A model generated the notes under the pieces. The model made no database searches. It was not told the DNA's origin and was given only the letters and a program-made list of their open reading frames with translations. DNA of 64,000 bases from Trichoplax sp. H2 (lineage: Eukaryota > Placozoa > Uniplacotomia > Trichoplacea), in assembly GCA_003344405.1 (NCBI GenBank), contig NOWV01000101.1:186001-250000 (forward strand). The letters run 5' to 3'. A program made the translations under genes and the position numbers. Positions 45,501 through 57,700 of this stretch are shown one piece after another (the first letter of the stretch is position 1; each line of letters starts with the position of its first letter).

Positions 45501-48139
45501 AAAAGGAACTATTAAGTAAGATGGAATCGGCAAGGATCTCTTTAACAGCAAAATTAAATGAACAACATGAAGAAGAATTAAATAATTTACGTAATCATTT
45601 GCAAGATACTTATGAAAATAGCATTAGGGTAGCATTGGATGAATTAAAACGAAAAGAAAAACTATCTCAGGAAAAATTTGATGAAAGAGTTGAAAAAACC
45701 GTCGATGAAGTACTTGAACAACGATTGATGCAATATAATAATGAAATAAAAAAATTGCATGATCAAACCATTGATTTGGAGAGAAAGTTAGCCGAGCAAC
45801 AAAATATCAATGCTTTCACAAATGTTGAGAACGGCTCTCAGAATGTTGAAATTATCACTAACGATACAATAGATAATGCAAACGATCATACTAAAGAAAA
45901 ATCAAGAGATGTTCAAATGCAAGAAAGTAAATTAACTGATGGAAATGCAGAGGATATAAAACCTATAACAGATTTTCCCCGTGACTATCAATCTATCGTC
46001 AGCTCAATTGAATATTTACTGAACATTTCGAGATATCATGCGTCTATGGATAGCAATAAAGATAGCGATAATAATAATACATCATCATTGTTATTAACAG
46101 AAATGGTATTTGAATATCTCAAGAAGTTGGTACGTGGCCAAAAGACTGGAAAGCAAGAGCTTTCAGAGTCGGAAGTGGAAAAAATTCGTGCTTTAATAGA
46201 AGAATTAGAAAAGAAATGGACAAAGATTACACGTGATGATTGGATATCAGTGATTAATAGTAGCGCTTTAATATCGTCTCAGAAAGATGATTTTAACCTT
46301 TATGATGCTTTACCATACACTTTAACAACACTTAAAAATCTCATATCAAGCAATACGAATGATACAGATGAAATATCAGTACAGGGAAATGATTCTTCGA
46401 AGTTACGTTCACCTCATTATTTGGTGGTAATTCTCGAAACTGTATCTCAGCTTCTATTAGTAAACGCTTTGGAATTAGCACTTAATTGCAAATCACTAAG
46501 TAACAGTAAAAGTAACAGCAATTATAATGGAGGGCTTGTTACGGTTTCTACTACAGAAGGTAGACAGTCCTTTCCTCCGTTATATAAAGATTTTATGTTG
46601 CAATTAATATCGCAAATGGAATCAATGAAAAAAGACTTAAAACAGGTTCTTGAGTATTTTAGTACGATGAATCATGGTACTACTGAAGTTACTGCCTCAA
46701 CGATGAGGCAATATTTGCAGCCAATGTTGAAGAAAATCATGCAATTTATTGGAGATCCGACTGTAGTGGAAGAGACGTCTCGTCCTAGACTTGCTGATGA
46801 GCATATGAAAGCGCCAACTATTGCAGATAATGGTAAGAATAATAATGGCAGCGTAGAAGAAATCAATCTGAAAATAGATCGAAAAGTTATAACCTCCAAA
46901 AATTTGACAAGGGATCATTTTAATTACCTTGAAGCTATGATTGTTCAAAACTATCAATTTGATCGAATACTCGATTTAGAAATTGATAGAAAGTCGGTTG
47001 TTTACAGTCAAATTCAACTAGTAGTTGACAAGGAGTGTTTGGCTTTCGAAAAGCGCTGTAAGGCTCGGTTACAACAACAACTTGATTCAACCTTCACTAG
47101 TAATGAAATTAATATTTTAATGGAGCAATGTAATAAAGCTATAAAGGAAATACAGAGATACAGAAATCAATTGACGACTGAGTCAAATTCTAAAAGTGTT
47201 AATGATTTGAACGTTGCTAAAGAAAAATTTTATTCCGATTTAGTATCGCAAAAACAATTTGCAACGTGGCAACGCCACCGTATTGATGATGAAATAATCT
47301 GTTCATTAATCATTAAAGAATTGTTTATAATGCAATTAGATCAACTTGGTAAACAACAGGAATGCTTGCTTCATAAATTAGAGAAAGATGAAACATTTAC
47401 TATGCAGCAGAAATCGATTATTAATCAATTGGATGTGTTGGATAGCGATTTGCAACAAGAGAACCGGTTATTACGAGATTGGTTAGTTGAAGGTGATACA
47501 TATGGATATAATAACTATACAACTAAGTCCGATCAGTTGGACTATAATTCTTATCCGTCAAATAGTAGTGATCATTCTACTATATCTTCATATGTATTGA
47601 TCAATAATATGAGCAAAAAAGGAACGGAATTGAGTTCATATTCTACCGGGCAAAATAGCGAGCAGGAGAGTAAGGCATATTCTCGAAATGTTAGTGCAAG
47701 TACACCGATAGAATCTTCGTTTAAGAGGGTTAGCTTTACATCCCCGGCTCGTTCAAACAATAATGTTTCGTCCTGTAAGAGAAGTCCATCAAACGAAGGT
47801 AGCCTTAACTTGGGTAGTAAACTAACTGACAGCAGCCTAGCGAGCTCGTCGTTTGGCTATCATGTCAATGACGCTAATACTTTCTATAGCTCGAAAAGCA
47901 GTAGAGATAAATACAGCTATCACTCGATATCCAATATTGCGTCTCCGACTTCAAATGAATTAAACACTCTTACAAGCTATAATTCTCGAAATCAATCAAA
48001 TCATAGTCGTTCTAGTCTATATCGTCAACAGAGACTAACTCACAATTCAAAATATTGGGAAGAAATACAAAACCTTCGTCAAGATCTCGCTCTTCATCAG
48101 CATTTGCGGTCACAGCAGGATATATTTAATCTCAAGTAA
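42600..48139 (+). CDS. large coiled-coil protein with Ser/Asn-rich tail (1742 residues, two exons)
   Basis: Exon 1 is 42600-42746 (49 codons, ending CTTGAG|GTGAAA). Exon 2 is 43058-48139, after acceptor GTTATAG, starting VNDLMEVKSLETL and ending in TAA. The ATG has A at -3 and G at +4, and an in-frame TAG lies at 42579-42581. That TAG is also a possible splice acceptor, so further upstream exons are not excluded. Residues 1 to about 1000 are mostly Gln/Glu/Lys/Asn-rich coiled coil. About 1020-1525 is predicted mainly helical but less repetitive (for example FPRDYQSIVSSIEYLL, TRDHFNYLEAMIVQNYQFDR). About 1527-1700 is Ser/Asn/Tyr-rich and probably disordered. A last short helix contains KYWEEIQNLRQDLALHQHL. 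No signal peptide, membrane span, motor, PACT or GRIP domain is visible. The architecture suggests a centrosomal, Golgi or cytoskeletal scaffold, but no family is recognised. It sits 6.6 kb upstream of a second coiled-coil gene on the same strand. Confidence 0.85.
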
Positions 48140-51100
48140 TGTTGGTTTTCGATTCGAACAATAAATCAGAAGGTCAACTTAAAGTTTCGACGCTAGATAA
48201 TATATTCCAAATTTTTTAATTAATTAAGTCTTAAACCCATTGAGATTGTTTTTAGTGTACTAATTAAAAATTAGAGTGGATCTGTTATTCCTGCTAGCTA
48301 TGCTTGTTGATTGTTTAACGATTGCTATGAAGTGACTATGTAATTTGAAACTATGAAAGTAGAGAGTGAAATTCGATTACTAAGAAACCTTTTGCATCTG
48401 ATTGTGATCGGTATGAAAGTAAGCAAGTGATTATTATATTGTATTTTGTACAAGATTTAGCACAAATTTAGATTTTTGCCTACTTAAGCCTCAGCATTTA
48501 TCATTTATGAGAATGCAGCTTCCATACTGTTCGTTCTATCTTATTGCTATAAATACGATATTACGAGCACAGGCTATAGTAGAGAAACTTTATTTCCGCA
48601 GCTGTTGATGTTCTTGTATCATGTGTTGGCAATTATCATTCAATAATGATTATAAACCAGACATCTAAAATTGTTACCGCTATCATGAGTACTTTATAAA
48701 AATTTTTCATGTACGGCTTGATTTCAGAATTGTGTAAAAAGGCTATTAAGTTAAAGATTTGACAGTAGTATTCCCGCTATAGAATCATAGTTTTGGTTGC
48801 AATTTCTTTAACGGCGATAAAGAATAATGATTCACACATGATAAGAACTGATTTAGATACCCATGTAAGTTACGTACAAAGTTTATACGATTTTATGATA
48901 ATTATTATATTTTAGAGTTGTAAATAGGCATTTTAAACCATAAAGCCTGTCAGTATTATTATTGCATATATTGTATTACACTTTCAACTGTTTATTTCCG
49001 TATAATATTTTTGTGAGGTAAAGTTAAATTTACCTCGCTTCGTGCAACTGCTAACTCGAACAGTTTAATTTGGTTTAATAGTGCTAAGCAAAATTGTAGC
49101 TAGCAGTTTGCTCTGTCTATCAAAGCAAATTTTCCTGTAAGTATATTTAATAGTAAAGAAACTACTGTTTCTGAACTAAAGTATTTCTTCCTCACTTTTA
49201 AAATTACATATATATTAAGTCTATACAAAAATTTGATGAGATATGCAAAGTTAAAAGTTTTATTCACATTTTCTTTCATCTTTAAAGAAACCAATGGTAA
49301 ACAGCTGCGAAAGTTACTAAAGTAATAAATATGCAATCTTCTACCCAGAGTAATGTTGTAGATGTTGTTTGTGGTGAGGATAACTGGTTCTCAGTTCAAA
49401 GCGATAAGGCTATTTTTTGCTGTACTAGGATTTACAAGAAAGAAAAATACCTAAAAAATATCTATAATGTACTACTGTGTTGAGTTATAAAGTCACTGCG
49501 GCAGAGAATTACCTCATTTTTGTCTCTTTAGAACAGTCCTGTCTTATATTGCATGAAATTGTATTTGATTTGGGCAATTAGTGGACATACACGTACATGC
49601 TTATCGATACCAGCTTTAGTACCTATTACATGCATCGTCTAAATTTTTATCAAGTAGCAAGTGAATATGCAGATACCTAGATCGTACTGTATACATGTGT
49701 GTGCGTCCATCTATAAACATGAATCAGGTAATTTGCTTTCTATACTCATTTCCAACTTGATACCAAACATAGGATATATATGTGTAGGATGAAGTTTGTG
49801 TTTTTGTTGAAAGCAAATTCACTATAAAATCAGCTAGAATGGCAGCTAACCGATTTGCTATTAGTTAAAGCACAACTGATATTCAATCACTGTTACATAA
49901 TTTGGATAAATTGATAAAAGTATGCACTAAATCAGTAAATGACGTGCATAATGTAATTAACTCTTCATCAGCTGCATCCCGGTAATCATTGGATTCTTTG
50001 CTGCATAAACAAAAAAATTACTTTTATTTAGGATAGTTATCGGAAATCAGTAGACAAATTGTAGATTAATTGAACGTTTCCAGATCAATTAAATGATTTA
50101 AAAGGCTAGTTTAATAAAATGGTGCATTTACATTCATTTTGTTAGTTGTTAGTTCGCATAGTAGTTGCTACTATTACGATATTATTGAATCAATTTTATC
50201 TTCTATTCCTTTAAGGTCATTCCTCTATGCTTTTTTAGCATAACATAATTTAATCTTAACAAACGTAGAAACTAGCTCGTTATTTAAATAAATTTTATCA
50301 TTTACGATATTCAGTTAGCTATGATTTCTTGCTGAGCATGATTATCCTCTTCACAGCGGTCAAGAAATTGGCAATGCAGATCAAAGAGGAAGTATTTTAA
50401 GATCTACGATTTTACTGACTTCAGCCAGTCTCAAAGTTTGTGTATTTTATTACGTTACTTGCTTTTATTTGACACTAAAAGCAAGAACTGTTCGCAGCAA
50501 CAATGTTCTCTACTATTTTATAAGAAAATTTTCTCTTCACTAATCGTAAACTAGCCATGATTAAGCACTTTGGCAGTCGTTAAGAAATTAACAATCCAGC
50601 GCAAAACAGGAGGTATTAATTGGTCCAGATTACATTACCTTGTCATGGAATTTATGTATATTATTTCTTCTTATTGAATACTAAAATAATAACAACCGTT
50701 TTATAACAATAACGTATTTTAGTATTAGAAAAAAATTAAAAAAACTGTTAGTCAGACTGGCATCTATTGAATCTGATTTGAATTTGTATATTGTAATTAA
50801 TTATTCTAATTTGTGTTGATTGATTGGCCATAGTATGGCTAAATTAGCTTGAAATTAATTAAGATTAATTGTGATAGTTTCTGTTGTTATTATCTTAGCA
50901 TTGTTATTTAAATAAGATTGTAGAATGGTATCATTGTCGTGGATAGTAGATCTATTTTCCTCATCGGCGTCGCTCCTATTGATATAAAAATTAAATTGTT
51001 CCGTTAGGCATCAACGCTACGCTATAAGCTACTAAAAGCGTTGTAGCTGTTATGGAAACCCCATCGATTGAATATAAATGGTAGTAAATTATACATATTA

Positions 51101-54100
51101 ATTATCTAATCGTTGTTCTTATAGATGTGTAGTACACTTTATCAATCGTTCTATAGGTTAATATATTTTTTATTGTATGCCAAGAACACTGAATAGCTTT
51201 GAAGGTTGAATTAATGCTTAAAGCTATAAACCATTATACGGTTGTATAGTAGACTCGAGAGGAAAGGAGAAGGAAACATATATTGATATCGGTACAAGAA
51301 ACGCTAAAAATAACTCAAATCTTGGTAAGTTTGCTCATTTTACTAGATAGAAACTACAGTTGGAATTGAATACTACTTTCTATGTTAACAACATGGATAT
51401 ATGAGCGGCGAAAAACATGCTGTAATTATTTTGTCTATGTAGAAAATTGAACTTAAGCTGCATCACACCTTGTATTTCCTTTTTCATTACCGCTACGACA
51501 TACAACAAATTATGATAGCATGGGCTGGTAGAATTAGTATCGATTTTAATATCGACCTAGCATCATACTAATGCTTGGAAATTACATTGTTATGCCTCTT
51601 CCGTCATGATAACTAAGTTAATTATTAGTTTAGTTCTATCTTCTAAGCTTAAGATTCAGTTAATTCGTTAAACATTGTACTCAGAAGAATTTTAAATTTA
51701 CACACTTTATCATTACCAAGTTCAGCTTCGATTTCGTTGTTATTACTAACAAAAATGATGGACGCTATCAACTTTAGACATAATATATACCGATAGAGAA
51801 TATGAAATTAAGTGATATTCAATTTACGTTTATGCTTGTCTTAGTTTAATGTAGTTCAATAATCGTAGGTAAATTTTAAACTTCCTACAATGGGTGTCTG
51901 CCTACCTAGGTCTAAGTTTAAAAGTTAGTTATTACATCCTTTGTGTACGTATCATTCTAGCTTCAATATAATTATACTGATACATGACAACAATTTTGAT
52001 TTCAATTGGGGTTATACTTAAAGAAAGCGATATAATAATATTATACCTACTTGCATATCATACATAACTCGAGCAGCTTCATCTTGATCTCTATCATTAT
52101 TCAGTACACTCAATAATCCGAAAAATAACGCCGTAGTTTAAATTCTGTTCTAACGGTTAACTTCGCGACTAGATCGTCTTGTGATTGCTTTTTTCAACAT
52201 GGATAATTAATAAGTGATTATATTCGGTTAGTATAGCTAGTATCAAGTGATGTAAAAAATCGATCTGAATTTATAGATTGATTCAGCCTCGGGTGAGTCA
52301 AGAGAATAAAAAAGGTCTTAGATAGAAATTTTGCATCTGCTATAGAATGTCGACAGTGGCTTGTGTTTAATATATTTTTGCAAAAAGGAGAAGAGTAGCT
52401 CGTTTCATCTATTTACAGTAGTCTAACCAAAAATAAGTTTTAAATAATTTGATCCGACAACATTTGAAGTAACATTGCATGTCCTCGTCTACTTAATTAT
52501 TACAATTGGCCCATAAAATTTGGCTTAGTAATGAAGGCAAGTCATTTTAGTATTTGGGATGGATCACGGTAATAGCTAATTTTTTCTATGTCACGTTTTT
52601 AATTCGCTATGACAGCAACGAGTTTAGAAGATCATCTATTTTTTCCTTAATTTCTCTATTTAAAAAGCAGACTGATGTAGATTAAAATCTATAAAGTAGC
52701 TTCGACATAGAGTTTTACAACCACTACGTGTTCTTTAATCGAGATATATACTACGCGATAGCTTACAAGTTTCTTGAATCTGTATCTCAAAATGATGATA
52801 TAACACTCATTATTTTCGCTTCCTTACTTAAAGTTTATTTAGGTACTTATGGTAATATGTAATCTTCTGAAAATCTTATTTCCGTAATTTAGTTCAAATA
52901 TGAGTAAATCGTGGAATGATAGTGAACAGTTAGCTCTATGCTTCCATGAGCTATTGATTTCCCCGTTCTGTATCTGCTATCATCAACTGAGAGATGAGAA
53001 TCAAGGCGGCAGATCGATAGACTTACTTTTCATTTCACGCTAAAGTATATTATTTTATAAATGAATATCAGATACGATTCAGAAATCGGAGAAATTAGTA
53101 TCATCTATTATAGCTATTATTTCTCCAAATTTCTATTAAACAGCATGGTAATCGTACCGTCTCTAAAAAGTAGCTTTTCTATGTGTTTCAAGTTATCATG
53201 AATATCATCCATAATTAAAGATTAATATGCTGTATAACAGCATATCTGAGATAATCATTTCTATTTAAAAGTGAAGCAGGATATTGCTTTATAGCTATCT
53301 ATGTACTTTGCTTTCAAACAAAAGATAGAAAACGATGACAAATCTTTTTATTTGCAATCCTTAATTAAGTTATAAGGTTGCTATTTGCGCCGTGTACTCA
53401 GTCCTTTAAAGTAAACTTATTGGCAATATCGTAACTATCCGTTAACAAATTGACATATTTCGATTAATTCTAACTTTTAAATAAAAATATATATCAGATA
53501 GGATGATAGATCTATGCAATCGATTACCGTTGAGTGAGAGCTTTTAAAGTTAAAACGTAAAGAGCACATTATAGTCATGACAGAAAATGACAGAATTCAA
53601 TACGGCCATCAATCAATATAACGAATTAGTTACTTGATATATATTATTAGACAATATCTATCATATAACATTATAACGTACCATTACTTGTTTTAAGGAT
53701 ATGATCAATTTCTACTTTTGTAATCTTCGAGAAGAATCTCTTCACGTCCCTGTCATGACGTTCTGACAGTGTGCATAATGGGCTTAAATATAGTTGTAAT
53801 CTCGTATAAATAGACAGAATTGTATATCGTAATAGTGCTCTACTGCAAAACAATATAGTCTATTACAGAGTGAATAATTTCATCGCATGAATGGATTTAA
53901 AACAGATAGTTTCTATATTTTTTCTTATATTTTGATGCTTAAGGCATTTTTTTATACTAAAAGTTTGCAATTTAATGAATAGCATACTGAGTAATATACA
54001 TAGATAATTGTCTGTTTTACCAAGTTATGCAGGCGTTAATTATTCAAAATAATGTATCCTTGCAAGTTTATTCATATAGATGGGTTATGCCAAAACTAGT

Positions 54101-54742
54101 CCGACTCTTTATTTACCGGATCTACTATAAATGGACTGCTTTAACTATTTATCATTGATGTATATTCGAATATATATCTATTTTGAGCAGTATTTCTTGA
54201 ATATTATTTCCTAAAATGTTTTATTGGATATGCTGTAAATATTACTATCAAATGTACTGTTAGGAAGGCTAATAGTGTACATACTGTAAGATTAGGTCAA
54301 ACTTAAAGTTAAACTAAATTTTACTATTCTATTTCTTTGAAAAAGACTGTATATCTTTATATAACTAGGCAATTTTGGGGTAACGTAGAGACGAAATCAA
54401 ATATTTAGAATATTAATATCTCAAGCAAATAATTGCCAGCCGTAATTAATTTTCTTGTTTTTGTTATAGTAATGGATATAGTTGCTTAGATGTTATTCAT
54501 CTGTATAGGCACCTTACAATGATGTTGAATGCAGAGTTACGTTATACTAAAATGGATAAATTTGTTTTGCGACAGGATTTAGCATAACTATCCATGATAG
54601 ACTTCCGAGCAGGGAGGACACACTTATTGTCGTGCCATAACTTCTCTGTGGCATAGCTACAAAATTTGAGTTGTTAATTGTGTTGGAGAACGCTATTCTG
54701 ACCCTGTGTCTCTGCTAATGCCATTCTGATTGAAAAAAAAAA
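48140..54742. other. intergenic between the two coiled-coil genes
   Basis: 6.6 kb of AT-rich DNA with no convincing open frame on either strand. A weakly similar pair of segments near 50359 and 50579 (AAGAAATT..CAAT..AG, then AGGAAGTATT or AGGAGGTATT) may be an old duplication of about 220 bp. The right end should hold the promoter and 5' untranslated region of the gene starting at 54743. Confidence 0.5.
48160..48165 (+). promoter_or_regulatory. candidate polyadenylation signal AATAAA
   Basis: The hexamer lies about 20 bases after the stop codon of the preceding coiled-coil gene. That is very close, so a later signal may be used instead. Confidence 0.25.
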
Positions 54743-57700
54743 ATGGAAGAAGACTTAGCTCAACACTATCACGCTGCACTGCAAGAAGTAGAAGTACTCA
54801 AACAAGACTATCGCAACAGGATCGTCTCTCTAGGTAAAGCTTGTTGATGTTCATGACTTCATGGACTAGCAAATCTGACCGATTAGTGTAGATAATAATT
54901 CTAAACCCTGTAAATTTGCGAGCTTACTTTCCTCTAATGCGTGGAAAGATTCCAATCTTTAAACTGTCAGACCGTATTATTAACATTTATATAAATTTGC
55001 TTTGACTATGAAATGACGATAATTATTGGCCATTTGCAGAATGATCGAGACGGTTAAACTATTTCAATTAAAGTCATTGATCATACTGCAAATTTCCCTT
55101 AATTACTACTATAGTCGAACCGAGTGGATGCTAGTTAGGTTGAAATAGAGCCAGTGCCTCTTAGTTCACTTTGCAGCTGTCACAAAACAGCTTTGCAACA
55201 AGATAACGTAATCTACGATCAATAAGTCAATTCCTTGAACTACGTATCAAGGAACGATATCTGCACTATCACGAGCACTTTTGCTCTACTAGCAGACTAC
55301 ACAAAGACTTAAACGCCTCGTATTNNNNNNNNNNNNNNNNNNNNTTAACATTTATATAAATTTGCTTTGACTATGAAATGACGATAATTATTGGCCATTT
55401 GCAGAATGATCGAGACGGTTAAACTATTTCAATTAAAGTCATTGATCATACTGCAAATTTCCCTTAATTACTATTATAGTCGAACCGAGTGGATGCTAGT
55501 TAGGTTGAAATAGAGCCAGTGCCTCTTAGTTCAATATGCAGCTCATAGCGCTAAAGGTACGGGGCCTTTCGTAAGGGAATATCCCACAGGACAGAGGAAT
55601 TCTAGCTTAACTCTATTCTGTTTTCTCTACACTCCTTTATCGGTTCATAGCTGAATAGTTTAGGGTTATAAATTTCGACTATCTATCTCTTTTCTAGCAC
55701 GTTACTAGTAGCTTAGACAGTAGCGCTTTGAATGTTTGCAATATCATTGTTTGCAGCCCTGATTCCATGGAGGAACTGCAGAGCAGCTTAACTCTATTCT
55801 ATTTTCCTCGAACACCTTTATCGGTTCATAGCTGAATAGTTTAGCGGTGTAAATTTCGACTATCTATCTCTTTCTAGCACGTTACTAGTAGCTTAGTCAG
55901 TAGCGCTTCATAGAGGAACTACAGCTTAACTCTATTCTATTTTTCCTAAACTCCTTCATAGCTGAATACTTTAGCGGGTGCAAATTTCGCCTATCCATCT
56001 CTTTCTAGCACGTTACTAGTAGCTTAGTTAGTAGTACTGTACATTGAATGTTTGCAATATCATTGTTTGGAGGCTTGATTTCCATAGAGGAACTACAGCT
56101 TAACCTATATTCTATTTTTCCAAATTCCTTCATAACTAAATAGTCTAATGGTGCAAACTTCGCCTATCCATTTCTTTTCGAGAACTTTGCTAGAAAAGAA
56201 ATCAGTAGGACATTGAATCTTTACCATAAACATATTCCATACAGTACATACAGTACGTACAGTGTATTATCGGTAGCGGTACCGCACATTACACCAGCTC
56301 GTATAGTAAAATGTTCTACGGTCTAGTAGAGTGATCCACTGTAGTGGATTAAGCCATACTGTATGGTACAATGTCTACGATTTACAACGCATAGTATAGT
56401 GTACAGTACTGCTATGGTCTACTGTCCAACTTGCTGTAGCTTAGGCATTTTTTTTCTCAGTGGACAAGAACTAGACCGATATTGCTGAAATTGGTGAAAA
56501 ATGAAACCCCAATGACACTATATCAGAGTGTACTGACATTATAGAGACAAGAATCACATAGGAATGGTAATTTAAGAGCTAATAAACTGATAGGACAAAG
56601 AATAAGTTCATTTTATTCTGCAGTGAAGGTTTATTAAGTGATTACAGTTGTACCAAGAGTGTAACCTGCATTTTAATGAAATGTCCAGTAATGTCTTAGT
56701 AGGAAGCACCAATTTATACATAGTTTATTACTGTTGTAGAAGGCAGTGAAAGGATAATTTGAATGAAATGTCCAGTAATATCTTAGTAGGAAAGCAACTA
56801 TTTATACGTAGTTTATTGCTATTGTAGAAGGCAGTGAAAGGATAATTTGAATGAAATGTCCAGTAATGTCTTAGTAGGAAAGCAACTAATTGTACATAGT
56901 TTATTACTGTTGTAGAAGGCAGTGAAAGGATAATTTGAATGAAATATCCAGTAATATCTTAGTAGGAAAGCAACTATTTATACCTAGTTTATTGCTATTG
57001 TAGAAGGCAGGGAAAGGATAATTTGAATGAAATGTCCAGTAATGTCTTAGTAGGAAAGCAACTAATTGTACATAGTTTATTGCTATTGTAGAAGGCAGTG
57101 AAAGGATAATTTTATCTATCTCTTATAGCTGGTGGTGGATTTAATTATTCGTCCGTAATTTTAATGATAAAAAATTGTAAAAATTTTAGTAGGAAGATAC
57201 CAACTTATTCGACGTGTTTTATAGTAATTGCACAATACAGTGAACGAATAATTTGATCAATTTATTACAGTGGATACAAATGATTTTGTCAACAATTGTA
57301 AAAATCCTAGTAGGAAAGCATCAAGTTAGGTGTATTTCATTGTTATTGCAGAACACAGTGAAAAGATAACCCTTCATTAGTTTGTTACAGTCAATGGAAT
57401 TGTCAAAACTATAAAAATCTTAGTAGGAAAGCACCAAGTTAGACGTATTTCATCATGATTATTGCAGAATACAGTGAAAGGATAACTCCTCATCAATTTG
57501 TTATAGTCAATAGAAACCCATTTTCAGTAATTTGAATGAAAAAATGGCATAGGTTAGTAGAAAAGTACTAGCATTGAAGAATGAATGCTTTCATTAGTAT
57601 AGTAAAGCGCAATGAAAGAAGAAGTTCGTAAATTTGTTCTACGCATAGACAGCGAATAGGAATAATCGATTCATTGATTATAATAATAATTATTACAATG

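Noticed and set aside
46672-46957. Minus-strand frames of 75-86 codons
   Set aside because: Antisense to the 1742-residue coiled-coil gene, with no motifs.
50359-50700. Possible 220-bp tandem duplication in the intergenic region
   Set aside because: Similarity is limited to a few short words and cannot be told from AT-rich background by eye.
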